Origin: Mucor racemosus
Taxonomy: Eukaryota; Mucoromycota; Mucoromycetes; Mucorales; Mucoraceae
Direction of reading: 5' to 3'
Length of the DNA: 64,000 nt
NCBI GenBank assembly: GCA_027405735.1
Contig: JAPEHQ010000014.1
Location: 1,364,001-1,428,000, forward strand
Shown: one piece after another, positions 1 to 11,269 of the stretch
Position numbering within the stretch: position 1 is the first letter of the stretch
Layout of the letters: each line of letters opens with the position of its first letter
Made by a program: the position numbers and the translations under genes
Notes under the pieces: model-generated
What the model was told of the DNA's origin: nothing
Databases searched by the model: none
Seen by the model: only the letters and a program-made list of their open reading frames with translations

Positions 1-2880
1 ATAAATGTAGTATAAAGCAAAGCTTACATTTGAATTAAAGTACTAATTATTCTGATTAGCTCAATAGGTTCAAAAATTATAGTTAAGTGCAATCATTGCT
101 ACTAATAAATCGCATAATTTGATACGCAGAAGACTCTTGACTCTTGAAGCATTTATTCTTTTTTTCTTTTGGTGATGCTACAAATTATCATCGTTTAATA
201 TGACTGAATAATTAATGAACCAGAGAAAATGCAACTGCTAAAAAACTGATATCCAATGTATATTGAGGTCAAAATTGATAAAAGATGCATTCATCGTGTA
301 GTGGAAATTGCAACGTTTTGATGGGTAGAAATTACAGGACCAAAACGTTGTGTTTGCTTCAGGATTTCTAAAAGGGTTTAAAAGCATACTTCATCAAATT
401 GACTTAGATATTAAATACTCACCATATGCTATTAGTATTATCTTGTTTTTTATTTAATTTCTGTATTAATTAAAAAGCAAGCTTTTCATCGCTTATAACA
501 ATGACAATGGGATGTTTCTGATTTTAAATTGTAATTTATCATAATAATAAGCGGGCTGGTGATGATACGTTTGATATTACTGTAGATGGAACCAGTTAAT
601 TTAATTTATGGAATTTGAATGCAAATGCTGAGGAATCATTTGTAAACATTTAAGTTGTTCTGGTAAAGCATTATAGCTAGCATTAAATAAATTAGCTTGG
701 GACAAAAAGGAGGGTGAAAAGGCAGTAATAGATTCCAGTGGTGGTCATTTTTATGTTTATTATATTGGATAGGAAAGATTAACACTTAATGTAGATCACC
801 TCTAGCGCAATAATTATAAAGTAAGACTACATTATCATCAAATAAACTACCACACAATATTAACATGTATAAACATTTACAGTAATAAGCTTGAATCACG
901 TGGGTACAACATCGTAAATTCTCGAAAAAGTTCTCAAGTATTATAAAATCTCTTATTTTTAGGACTTGCAAGGCTTATAAGCGGAATATTAATTTAGAAA
1001 ATTATTTTTGTCCAGATCATCAATTTTGACATTTTTTAATTTTTTTTTTCTGATTTTGCAAATCTAGAGTTAATTATACTACCAATTATAAAAATAAAAA
1101 ATATACACATATACAGAATTTAGCGCTCTATTTGCTCAATAAAAAATAACAAACATTTCTATTGTAAAATATTACATGAAAATCCTTTAACCAAAAATCC
1201 GTTTTTGGGACAAAAGTACAGATTTTCATTACTTAACATTTAATATTAAGCTTTTATAAAACGTGTATTAGTCATGGCTACAATTTCCTCTCACAATGTG
1301 GTATATTTAAACGTTGATTTTAGTATCAAAATTTGATTTTTCTTTTTTTTGATCAAAATCATGAGTGTTAGTAAGGATAAAATGAGTCCCGAAAATGTCC
1401 GCTACAAAGTCTGAATTTTCAGACCGTATGCGGTTAAATATAAGAAAAGTAAAAAAAAAAAACGCATTTTTGTTTAAAACTTAGATATATACCATAGTAT
1501 AAGATACTTAGCCGTTCGATCTTGCTATGCTCAATTATGGCGTCGCTCTACAGGCTCGCTTTTGCAATTTTTTAATGAATATATGATACGACAGACAGTT
1601 TTGCTAGTAGAAAAATGTATGTTTCTATGATAACAGATATTGCTTATTTTGTTAGTTTATGGGTTGATGCGCTGTAATGCTGCTTTTACATTGACTGAAA
1701 TGTGCAATTTATCAGGGTTTTAATTACGCTAAATAATGTAAAGCACTGAAATTTTTTTTCTACGTGTGTTGTTTCTCATTTTTTGTTTTCATATTTCAAG
1801 AATATATTTAACGTTTGATCAGGTAGATCAGACTATCAAGCTAGTATTGTTTTCGTTTATCTGAATATGCATGCTAACACAAGAGACTAATATTTTTAAT
1901 GTAGATAGCAGTCTATATTAGAGACTGATATTTTCATTTAACGGCATTCTAATAACAAATATCATTATTTACTACCGTATTATTGGGCATATTTTTTGAT
2001 TACCAGATCCAATATCATTATTTACTGCTGTTATATTGTTGGAAATATTTCTTAATTACCAGATGAAATCGAAGGCAATGATATTTATATCTACTCAATG
2101 AAAAGCTAGAACTGGCTACAAACCCACGAAATGTCCCAGAAAGTGATAAAATTTCAAATGATATAGAAACACAAAAAAAGGATAATCGGATGTCTTGCCT
2201 AATAACCATGGTGTTGATCATAGGTATGCTTGAAAACAAATATTTTTGCAGCTGACAATCGTAAACTAAAATAATAAGTTTAAAAATGGTTAATTTGTTT
2301 AAATTTTATGAGCGATAAAGTAACATTTATAACCTTAAATTTGGTTTGCATATAAATTTAAGCAGTAAGTGTTATTTAAGTTTATGCTTGGGCAAAAACC
2401 GTTGCTGCTGCAAACATTATAGCTATAAACATGTATTTCCAAATGATGATAATCGTAAATATATTGGCAGTTGCATGCATTTCTCTACATCAACAATGTA
2501 TTGAATTGTATTGTCTATAATGTATATCAATAAAAGCAAATATAATTTAAAACTCCCTTATAGTAAAAAATGCAACGGAATTTTGAGAACGGCACGATGC
2601 TCATGTATAAACCAATTTGTGTCCATAAGGTCAGCTCATTATGCTCATGGTCAGATCTTATTATTATGCACAAATAGGAATACTGCTATGCTTATGTGCA
2701 ATTCTACTAGTATGGGATTAATATCATGCACACGGACAGAATCTATAATCATGCACATACAGGCTTTTCGTTGTGCTCGTGTCGATAAAATCATTACCAA
2801 AGTGCCCCTATAGCTTACAACGCATTTTTCTTGAAAGCAATAAATCAAAATATATTTCTTCTATAAATACTAATCCAAGT
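1..2880 (+). repeat. Dispersed repeat element A, copy 1 (left end cut by window)
   Basis: This stretch aligns by eye along most of its length with the region from about 27,350 to 31,905. Examples are the shared start near bases 15-30 and 27,369-27,385, and the shared stretch near 2,600-2,770 and 31,690-31,880. Copy 2 is interrupted by two long insertions that copy 1 lacks, so copy 1 is the better guide to the uninterrupted element. No long open frame survives. It contains a 30-codon WD40-like relic (680-769). Terminal repeats and target duplications cannot be judged because the left edge is outside the window. The element class is unknown. Confidence 0.75.
680..769 (+). pseudogene. Relic of a dynein-intermediate-chain-like WD40 repeat (copy 1)
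   Basis: The frame reads ALNKLAWDKKEGEKAV, then a Ser-Ser-Gly-Gly turn, then HFYVYYIG. This matches the C-terminal WD40 repeat pattern I know from cytoplasmic dynein intermediate chains (ALN.L.W...G...A.G.SDG.VYVYDIG). Key positions have decayed, for example Asp to Tyr in the final DIG, and stop codons flank the frame. Copy 2 at 27,951-28,133 is more intact. The ancestral element probably carried a captured gene fragment. The family assignment is from memory of the motif and is inference. Confidence 0.5.
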
Positions 2881-2984
2881 AATCTGTCGCTCTACATGGA
2901 TCTATGTATAAATAGATACTACAAGTTTTTCAGATATCAGCTTCATTAGATCACTGTGCATAACGTTCTCAAAGTGACTGAACC

Positions 2985-3500
2985 CAGGCAAGCGCAAACA
3001 GTTTCAGCAAGCATTTGCCGAGTCTAAAATATTTGAAAGTTACTCAAGCAAGCCCGAGCCTAAGCAACGACTGGTCGAGCAGTTATATATCGAGTATTTT
3101 CAGTTTTGAAAGCAAGCAACCAAACATAAATAAAGCATTATCTAATTTTTCAAAAAGTCAAGCAAGTTGAGCATGAGCATATAAGCAAGCGCATAAATCC
3201 GAGTGCACACGCAAGCATTGCACTCTACATTTTCAGCCTGATATTGGTTCAAAATGTAATGTTATTTTGACATTTTTAAAGCTAAAATTACGTAAATTGA
3301 ATAAATTTGCTCTGTGTTACATGCAAGCAAGCGTATTTCAATTTGAAGCATTTCAAGCAAGCATATAAGCAAGCTTTCAATGTTTTTACCGAGTGCCAAG
3401 TAGGAAATTGCTAAAAAAAATTAATCAAGCAAGCCAAAGCAAGTAATACCCTGAAAAAAGCACAATTTAAGCGAGTCCAAGCATAGGGCTCGCTCGCTTA
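2985..3500. repeat. Decayed CAAG/CAAGCAAGC-rich tract
   Basis: The words CAAGCAAGC, AAGCAAGC and GCAAGCG recur more than a dozen times at irregular spacing through this stretch, for example near 3,050, 3,110, 3,160, 3,180, 3,325, 3,355 and 3,425. It ends in GCTCGCTCGCTTAC near 3,487, close to the reverse-complement form. It looks like a degenerated tandem array with insertions. No coding frame follows the repeats. Confidence 0.55.
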
Positions 3501-3700
3501 CTTATGTTCGCACTTCTCGATTCCATTAGCGAGCTAACAGCTGTTTTTGAAGGAATATACAGTTGCACAAGTTTCAGAAAATTTTCTCTCTTCCTCTGTT
3601 TTAAAAGAACAAAGCAACTGGAAAAATGCTTCGAATCAATAAGTATTGATCCAAATGGGCTGAAACGTCCAAGATATATACTACAACTGTAACAAAATCC

Positions 3701-4197
3701 AGAATTAAAATTTTTAGTATCCCACTGATTTGCTATATATATAGTTAAATGGTGGTAATAAAACGCGCGCTTTTTCCGAGTGGGGTTTGTAGTTTGTAGC
3801 TTAACAGAAAATACTCACTAATACTACCTGATACAAATAATAAATGGAAAGAAATTTTTTGAATGTCTTATTTCTATATACATTTTGTGCCAGGATGTAT
3901 TTTGAACGTTTTTTTTTCTCTGTCCCTAGTATATTAATAAAGAACTGTACAAAAATAAAAACATACCTGAATTTTTTGATTGCTAAACACTTTAAAGGAT
4001 GTTTAATAGCGCTTAACTCATTATTACTAAATTCTAAATTATACATAATAATAATAATAAAGAACATGGAAATATATTTATGTTTTAAGAAGCAGTTTAA
4101 AGCTTTCGGTTTCACAAATTCTATTAGTTAAATACGAAATGAACAAAGATACAACAAAAACCCTTTTTTCACTTTTATATATAAAACATAAATCAAT
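3701..4197. other. AT-rich spacer upstream of the 4,198 broken ORF
   Basis: I see no convincing gene. Open frames at about 3,800-4,130 exist on both strands, but they are AT-driven and unrelated to any family I know. A TATATATAAAA stretch at about 4,175-4,187 lies just before the ATG at 4,198 and could be a core promoter. Confidence 0.4.
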
Positions 4198-4557
4198 ATG
4201 CCTAGAGTTAAAGCTAGAGGAATTGGAAGAAAATAAAGACAAGAATTGAGGGAAATAAAGAAAGAACGTAAAATAGCAGAAAACCTTGAAGCAATTTTAC
4301 AAAAGAATTTTGAAGATCGGCTCAAGTCAGGAGAGTTTGCTAAAAAGTTCGCTAGCAAAAAATACGTTTTCAGCAATATCAAAATGGATGATACAGATTA
4401 TCGTAATGATATTGAAGTTTACGAAACCTTACCCAAGAACACCGCATTTAAAATTAAAAATAGTGCTAAATCAGCCAAAACTATCTCCTTATGTCAAAAT
4501 TGTAGTGCAATGTACCCTAGATCCGTTTTCCTAAAAACATCAAATTCCAAGTATTGA
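4198..4557 (+). pseudogene. Broken short ORF, basic N-terminus, one in-frame stop
   Basis: The frame starts ATG-CCT-AGA (MPRVKARGIGRK), meets TAA as codon 13, then stays open for 107 further codons to 4,557. The open part is charged and probably helical (REIKKERKIAENLEAIL), then has CQNC and a Tyr/Pro stretch near the end. A frame this long continuing past a single stop suggests a recently broken gene, or a gene whose first exon joins downstream by a splice I cannot identify. I do not recognise the family. CxxC plus a basic N-terminus would fit a transposon-encoded or DNA-binding protein, but that is speculation. Confidence 0.35.
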
Positions 4558-4741
4558 TTCAAATAATTGTAAGCAAATAAATACCAGAAAAAAATACCAG
4601 AAAATCGTAAACCTTTGCTTCTTGAACAAGTTGCTTTATTAAATGGTCTGTAGTTAATAGTCAAACAAACAGTAAACAATGTTACCTACGAACTACTTTC
4701 TGAATAGTTGACCAGTATTTTATTATTGTTATTTTTTATTA

Positions 4742-6737
4742 TTAATGAAGTACCAATCTCCCCTTATTATTACGGTATACTAATAATAAAAGAGCAGCAC
4801 TGAATGCCAAACAAAAGAAACTAAATGAATCACCAATGTAGCCATACAAAGTAGCAACTCGTTTTTGCAAAGGCAGAGAGAAAATATAATGCTCAACATT
4901 GATAGATGCAACTTTTTGGTTGAAAATACCATTCAGTGTAGGTTCATAAATTCCGGATACACCTTGAGATACACATCTGAATAAAGTAAAGCCGTTTTCA
5001 ACTGCGCGAAGCGTATTTGTTTGTTGATGATATGTACCAATAGGACCCCATGTCCAGCTTGGCTGAAGCATCAAGTCAACATTGAGTGAGCTTGCTTGAG
5101 AAATAAATTGAGGAAAGTTGTAATCAAAACAAATTCCACCACTAACTCTACCAAATTCGTCTGTATCAACATATTGAAGTACTGGGGGACCAGCAGGTTG
5201 AGTTTCCTTGAAAAATAAATACAGAAATAAGATTCTACAGGATACAATTTGCAATAAATATGAAATTTTACTTACGACGCCAGGCACTGGATGAGCTTTA
5301 TTATAATCAATACCAATTTCTCCTTCTTTTGTGATGAATACAAGCTTATTTTGACCGACGGGATCAACAGCAGCATAAGTAACACCTAGATATACCTTAT
5401 GAGTAGATGCAAATTTCTTTGCTCTTTCAAGGAATTCGAATTCTTCATCCATATCTTTGACAGATGTTGTCAATTCTGACCAAATAATAAGTTTAGCACC
5501 AGCCTATATGTATAATTCATTGGTAAATGCATAAAATTACAGTATATGACAATATACAGACCTCAACTAAAGATGTAGAGTGGTTAAACCAAATATCATG
5601 CTGCATTTGTAGATTAGGGAATTCGCTTCCAGGACCTACGACACAACCGACTTGCTCAGTTTTTGGTATATATTGAGGATAACTGGTTTGATAGAAAGAT
5701 CCGGTATGGATATTCACACTAGCACCACCATACGTGAGAACTAAAGCCATGATACCACTGAAAATGGTAACAGGATGAATTAAAAGTGAGATAAATTGTC
5801 GTTTACGCAAAGGGATAGTATTCTGATTATCATCTTCATTATTATTGGCAGCCGCAATGGAAGAATCTTGGAATAATTCATTATTGCTAGATAAACATTG
5901 TAATGGTAAACTGCCAATTTCTAAAATAGATGTACCAAATAAAGCGACGAGGAAATCGAGCAAAGGCCTACCACCTATAGAGGCAACCTGAGCAAAATCG
6001 GGCCATGTAACCAAAGCAGTTGACATGGAAGGATAATCTCCAATAGCGCCATATCTACAACTCAAAGTCCACAATCCAGTCCATAAACAAGGGAAAAGTA
6101 ACACACGAGTTCTAATACAATGCTTACGGCTTAATACGTATTTTTCTGCAAATAAAATGACAAGTAATAACACATGTATAAGCATAGATGCCACTAATAA
6201 CAAACAAACAATAATGAGAATATTTTGCATACACTTCAATATACATTTTACATACAAAATATAACCCAAGCAATTGGGAAGCGTGGACCATCATCTAATG
6301 CCCGAAAATTCCCCAAAAAGGCTAATGGCATAGCAATGCTGCTTGCAATATACATAACGAATATATTCTTGCTTGGTTGATGGCGAGTATAAAGTAAAAC
6401 AACGGGGACATAAAACCATGAAAAAATTGGAACAGCTTGATATCCAAACCCAAAAACGCTATGAAAACAATTAAAATCGGGAGCTTTACATTCATAAAGT
6501 CAGTTAATTTTACGTAATAATTGCGAATGGTATCAGCAGCCAATGCTCGGCTATCTTTGCTTTGGCTAGCTCTATCATTTGTTTAATCAATTGTATAAGG
6601 AAGTAATATACTGTGAGAAGAAACAAGAAGAAAAACAAGGAGTTTAAATAGGTTTCAGGATAATGAGCTGGTAGGCCTGTGTAAATTTCAATGCTAAAAA
6701 AGTACAATAAAATCTTATAGAAAAGACGGCATTTCAT
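4742..6737 (-). CDS. Membrane carbon-nitrogen hydrolase, apolipoprotein N-acyltransferase-like
   Basis: Exons on the minus strand are 6737-6514, 6458-6256, 6193-5562, 5503-5276 and 5206-4742, giving 583 residues. Residues 1 to about 340 form several hydrophobic membrane segments with an Lnt-style stretch (FPCLWTGLW, VASIGG). Residues about 354-560 are a nitrilase-fold domain with the triad Glu363 (WSE), Lys422 (YNKAHPVPG) and Cys455 (GGICFDY). A last membrane segment near residues 550-570 precedes the C-terminus. Bacterial Lnt acylates lipoproteins. The substrate of such fungal proteins is not clear to me, so I infer only a membrane-bound amidase or N-acyltransferase of the CN-hydrolase superfamily. 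The start at 6737 is the first ATG in the frame. An acceptor-like TTTTTTAG just after it means an upstream exon is possible. Introns are 55-69 nt. Confidence 0.85.
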
Positions 6738-7526
6738 ATGCAATATCAACCTTTTCGATAATCCTTAAATATAGGACTATATCGTATTTAAAGAATGTAA
6801 TAAATTCTGGAAAGAAATAGAAACGAAAAGCTTATAACCCTACATAATTTGGGTCTTATTTAATATCTGTAGGTAAACACAATATAGTTGACATGAATGA
6901 ATTTAATACGAGCAGCAACAGATGTTTTCACTGTCGTATCAAACATTAATATATATATATATATATATGATATGATACAAACACTATCAGAAAATATTGA
7001 AAAACACCATTCCATAGTATCTTTGTATATATCACATCAATGCAATTTATTAATTAATTAATTAATGTATAATCCAGAAGCTTCTAGGATGTTTTTATAA
7101 TCACACCCAGGAGTGTTTGAGTTTATGCACCAACAACTGTTTTTTATTAACGAAACGTCATTGCATTTAAATTACACGATATATCAAATTACACATCCAA
7201 ATACAGCACTTCAGGTGATGCCATTTAAGAATAAAAAATACAATCATTTATTTACAATATATGAGAGCGTTTTCTATTATATACATGGCTTTTTAAGTAT
7301 GGTTTTTACAGCAAAAACAATTCTTTGAAAATCGGCCTTTTTTTTTCAGGAGCGATATTTGATCAAGTTATAATTTAAAAAGATATATTTTGATTTTATT
7401 TGAATAAAAGAATGGACAAAAAATATTATTTGATGAATAATATTTCTTTTTGAATATTTCAATTGAGGTTATCATTAAAGCAAAGAGAAGAAGAAGATAT
7501 TACATTTTTTTTCGGGTTTAAATTAT
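6738..7526. other. AT-rich intergenic spacer with simple repeats
   Basis: The spacer lies between two minus-strand genes. It holds an (AT)n run at about 6,950-6,968 and an (ATTA)n run at about 7,048-7,067. A 71-codon plus-strand frame at 7,113-7,328 has no family signature, and I do not call it. The 3' region of the aldolase gene (about 7,400-7,526) is AT- and A-rich. Confidence 0.5.
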
Positions 7527-8958
7527 TTACAATCTTTCAGTGTTACCCAAATCAACGCAGGCTTGGTTAACTCTCTTAGACATAGTCTTTTCACACTCAC
7601 GAATAAAGACACGAGGATCGTAATACTTCTTGTTGGGCTTACCCTCACCTTCGGGGTTACCAACTTGAGTTTGGAGATATCCCTTCTTGGCTTCATAGTA
7701 ATTTCTGAGACCTTCCCAGTAAGCCCATTGAGTATCAGTATCAACGTTCATCTTGACAACACCATTGCGGACAGCTTCAGCAATCTCGGCTTCAGAAGAA
7801 CCGGAACCACCGTGGAAAACAAAGAAGACAGGCTTGGGGTTTTCAGACTTGAGTTGCTCAACAACATAAGCTTGATGCTTACCCAAAAGTTCAGGATGCA
7901 ACTTGACATTACCAGGGGCATAGACACCATGAACGTTACCGAAACCGGCAGCGATGGAGAACAAGTTAGTGACTTCACTGAAGGCCTTTTGAATATCCCA
8001 GATATCTTCGGGTTGAGTGTAAAGAGCAGAATTATCGACACCAGAGTTATCGACACCATCTTCCTCACCACCAGTGATACCGATTTCCATCTCGAGCCAG
8101 CACTCAATAGCGGCCATACGTTGGAGATACTTGAGACAGGTCTCAATGTTTTCTTCCTTGGTTTCTTCAGAAAGATCCAACATGTGAGAAGAGAAGAGAG
8201 GTTCATTGTGAGCCTTGTAGTATTGCTCATCAGCAGCGAGCATACCATCGAACCAAGGCAAGAGCTTCTTGGCACAATGATCAGAGTGAACAATAACGGG
8301 GATACCGTAAGCCTTAGCAACAGCACGAACGTACTAATAAGATTTAAGGTTAGATATATACATTGTTCGAGACCTTTCTTTAAAATTTACCTGAGCACCA
8401 GCAACAGCACCAATGATGGAAGCTTCTTGATTCTTGTTATCTAAACCCTTACCAGCAAAGTAAGCAGCACCACCTTGAGAGAATTGAATGATGATGGGAG
8501 ACTTGGCATCACGAGCAGCTTCAAGAGCAGCATTGACAGTACTAGATTGATAATAGTATTAAATGTTAGAATAGATCCCGAGTCAATCGAAAGAGTGATG
8601 GTAGTTCAGGAGCCGCCAGTCTGGGGTAGGTCGTGTCATCGTTGTGTATTTGTTTTCTTGTACAAATATACACATGATGTATTCCAAACTACCATCAAGA
8701 TAAAAAAAAAGGAGGGGGGACTTACCTAGTAGAAGTACAGTTGATGGCAGGAATAGCAAAGTTATGCTCACGAGCTATGAAAAATCAATGATAAAGTATA
8801 TGTGAGCGATTAATGAGCCAAATGTTAAAAAGGCGGGGTAGTCAAATCAAAATCAAGTTGACTTTAATTTAATAAAAATTAAACTTACCATACTCGAAAA
8901 CCTTCAAGAGATTCTTTCCGGTAACAACACCAGCAGGAACAATATCGAGGAGACCCAT
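7527..8958 (-). CDS. FBA1: Fructose-bisphosphate aldolase, class II
   Basis: Exons are 8958-8889, 8774-8726, 8541-8391 and 8333-7527, giving 358 residues, the usual length for fungal class II aldolase. The enzyme cleaves fructose 1,6-bisphosphate to dihydroxyacetone phosphate and glyceraldehyde 3-phosphate in cytosolic glycolysis and gluconeogenesis. Zinc and catalytic residues are visible: Asp108 and His109 in HSDHC, Glu173 in LEMEIG, Glu180-Glu181 in GGEEDG, His225 in NVHGVY and His264 in FHGGSGS. The N-terminus MGLLDIVPAGV and the C-terminal decarboxylase-like AC..LGN are family-like. Codon use is less AT-biased than in neighbours, as expected for a highly expressed gene. A TATA-like box lies about 95 bp upstream. 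The three introns are 68-184 nt. Confidence 0.97.
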
Positions 8959-9047
8959 TTTATATATTATAATTTCTTGTAATAAAGAGAAAGTAAAAGA
9001 AGAAGAAGAAGAAAAAGAAATCTTGTGGAGTGACCCCAAAGCTTCCC

Positions 9048-9058
9048 TATTTAAACCT
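9048..9058 (-). promoter_or_regulatory. TATA-like box of the aldolase gene
   Basis: Read on the minus strand this is GGTTTAAATAG, about 90-100 bp upstream of the aldolase ATG at 8958. It is followed by a purine/pyrimidine-rich leader (GAAGAA repeats on the plus strand). A TATA box with a clean leader fits a strongly expressed glycolytic gene. The assignment rests on position and sequence only. Confidence 0.5.
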
Positions 9059-10010
9059 TTTTTCGAGATTTTTTTTCATGATGTAAACCTTTTGTTATAT
9101 AACACCTAGTAGCTTTGGATATTAACCTTCCGATAGTCAATTTTAGGGTACTAAACTGTTGGATATCCTGGGAAAAGTGCAACAACAACAACAACAAAAG
9201 GTCACAGACGAAAGAGTTGCTGAAAGTGATCCGGGGATTCCCGTTTTTTGCTTATGAAAATCGTATTGCATATAGGAAAAACACGTAAAAGAAGATCCCT
9301 TAATTCGAAAACATGTTATGAAAACCTTATTTGTGCAATTCAAGGGATATCTCGTATTTTATGTTTGAACAATGTCGAGGAAATTTATAATTCAGGAACA
9401 TATTTTTTAGTTGCCATGACAACCATTGATATGATGCTAGATCGATGTTTTATATATTTCGTATATAAATGTTTATGAGTTTAAAAGAATATCAATATAG
9501 CCACAAGCATACGAGTGCATAACGACTTTTTTTAGCGCATGTATCTAAAAAGGAGTTGCAATTATAAATAATTTGCATGTTTGAAAATGACTTCACATTG
9601 ATGAAAATAGACATGGATTAAGTATAATATTAATCTATTAGCATTCATGCGCTAGCAAAATATAAAGAAATTTTGTTTATTTTGTATTATAAAATGAACG
9701 CATAATTATTATTATGAATGTAAATCTTCGCTTTAATATACGTGGACAGAATAAATGTAATTCCAAAGGTTTCAATAAAGAAACTGCCCATACCTGATTG
9801 AAAGCGTTTAAAAAAAAAATAGAATCCCATCACATCAACACCAACATTAAAAAACCCCACTCTTTTGTACATGTAACACTGGAAACGAAAAAAATATATG
9901 ATAATATTACAATAATGAAAGATACTTGATAGGATGAACTAGATGTTAAAAATAAAATAAAAAGGATGCTTATTTATCTGCACAAATATACAAAACTATG
10001 ATTGTCAAAT
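9059..10010. other. Intergenic spacer between aldolase and LSm6
   Basis: I see no supportable gene. There is a short (AAC)n run near 9,181-9,196 and otherwise unstructured AT-rich sequence. A 76-codon plus-strand frame at 9,248-9,478 shows no family features. Confidence 0.5.
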
Positions 10011-10326
10011 TTAGTATGGTTGTCTAGACATTGATTTATGAAATTTACCATTGTTTCCTCTAATAAAAGTATCGCCGTATGTGTTCTTTAATCTTCCTTC
10101 GACGTATTCTTCTGTATTTTCCAAAGCAATGTTCATATAACCATCTAAACAAGCCAAAGTGCCTAATATTCATATACACGTAAACAGGTTTTCCTCAAAC
10201 ATACATTCATTTTGTAAATAACCTACCTTTATAATCAATACCAGAATTTAATCTGACCTTTACGGTTTGGCCTAAAACAGTGCTTAAAAAGTCGGTTGGT
10301 GTCTTTGCGTTTGATTGATTTTCCAT
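10011..10326 (-). CDS. LSM6: U6 snRNA-associated Sm-like protein LSm6
   Basis: Two exons (10326-10227 and 10162-10011) encode 83 residues and are joined across a 64-nt intron. LSm6 is part of the LSm2-8 ring that binds the U6 snRNA 3' end in the nucleus and of the LSm1-7 ring in cytoplasmic mRNA decay. The Sm1 motif is visible as FLSTVLGQTVKVRLNSG, then GTLACLDGYMN. The Sm2 motif is YGDTFIRGNN. LSm6 is the best match among LSm proteins because of GYMNIALENTEEY and the short total length. The exon junction falls inside the glycine codon of DYKGTL. Confidence 0.95.
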
Positions 10327-11269
10327 GGTAGTTGTTATAATAACAAGGTTTGAATAAATAATAGAACCAAAAAGCTTTTCTTTAAGCGTGTTAAGTAGTC
10401 ACCTACATTATCACAATCCATTCATTGACCTTCCAATGTACCACCTTGACCATCCGATTGGTCAAGACATTGGAAGTTTTTACTGTCAAAAAGTAAAAAA
10501 AGTTGATTGTACTTTTATTTTCAAAGAATTGTTTCATTCTTGAAAAGAGAAATTTATTAGTTAATGTTATAATAAAAAATTATTACCATGATTTATTGTA
10601 TGATATCCAGTTTTTTAATTTATGTTTTAATTTTAAAAAAACTACAGATTTCGAGCACACAATGCAGATTATTGTTTTGGGAAAATTTTAAAGATCAGGT
10701 AAAGTTGGTTTATTTTGATCCGAACAACATACTTCCACACAACAATACAAACAATATCAGTAGAATTTTAAAGAATATCATAAAGCAAATCATCAAGAAT
10801 GCTTTTTACAATAACAATAGTTTAAATTTCAATATTTTTGTTGTGTCAGTACATGTAATTTTATTTGTAACAGATATAAAAAATTGCGAAAATTAAGTAA
10901 AAGGAACCAAAGAAGGATATTTTTTTTTATAGGGGGAGGATGTGAAGGAAATCTAAAATGGGATTTTAACAAAATAATGCTTCTAGGCCTTGAACTAATA
11001 ATCGCTATCAATCATAAATATCTAATATACTTCTATTTTTTAGGGGGAGGGTGGGAGGGTTTGCAATGGATAGTTTGAGGCAAAGATTTAGAAATTGAGT
11101 ATCGATATATATATATACGTATTATGTATAATAAATTAAAAAATAAGTTGGAAAAAAAAAAGAGAGAGAAAAGGATGATATCTAAAAGATAGCATAGAGA
11201 ATAAATAAGTTACGAAATGAAGAAAATAAGAGGATAATAGTAAATTTAAAGTTTTTACAATTAGAAAAC
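10327..11269. other. AT-rich spacer with two GGGGGAGG motifs
   Basis: There is no convincing gene. The 102-codon plus-strand frame at 10,588-10,896 is Asn/Ile-rich without family features. Two T-rich runs that end in AGGGGGAGG occur at about 10,917-10,938 and 11,035-11,050. A TATATATATA run at about 11,106-11,116 and A-rich sequence precede the 3' end of the next gene. Confidence 0.45.

Noticed and set aside
3801..4131. Overlapping 95- and 104-codon frames on opposite strands
   Set aside because: The translations are dominated by Phe, Ile, Lys and Asn as expected from AT-rich spacer. No motif or splice support.
7563..8444. 293-codon plus-strand open frame
   Set aside because: It lies antisense to the aldolase exons, runs through intron 3, and has no family features. 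Its openness follows from the low-AT, biased codons of the aldolase gene.
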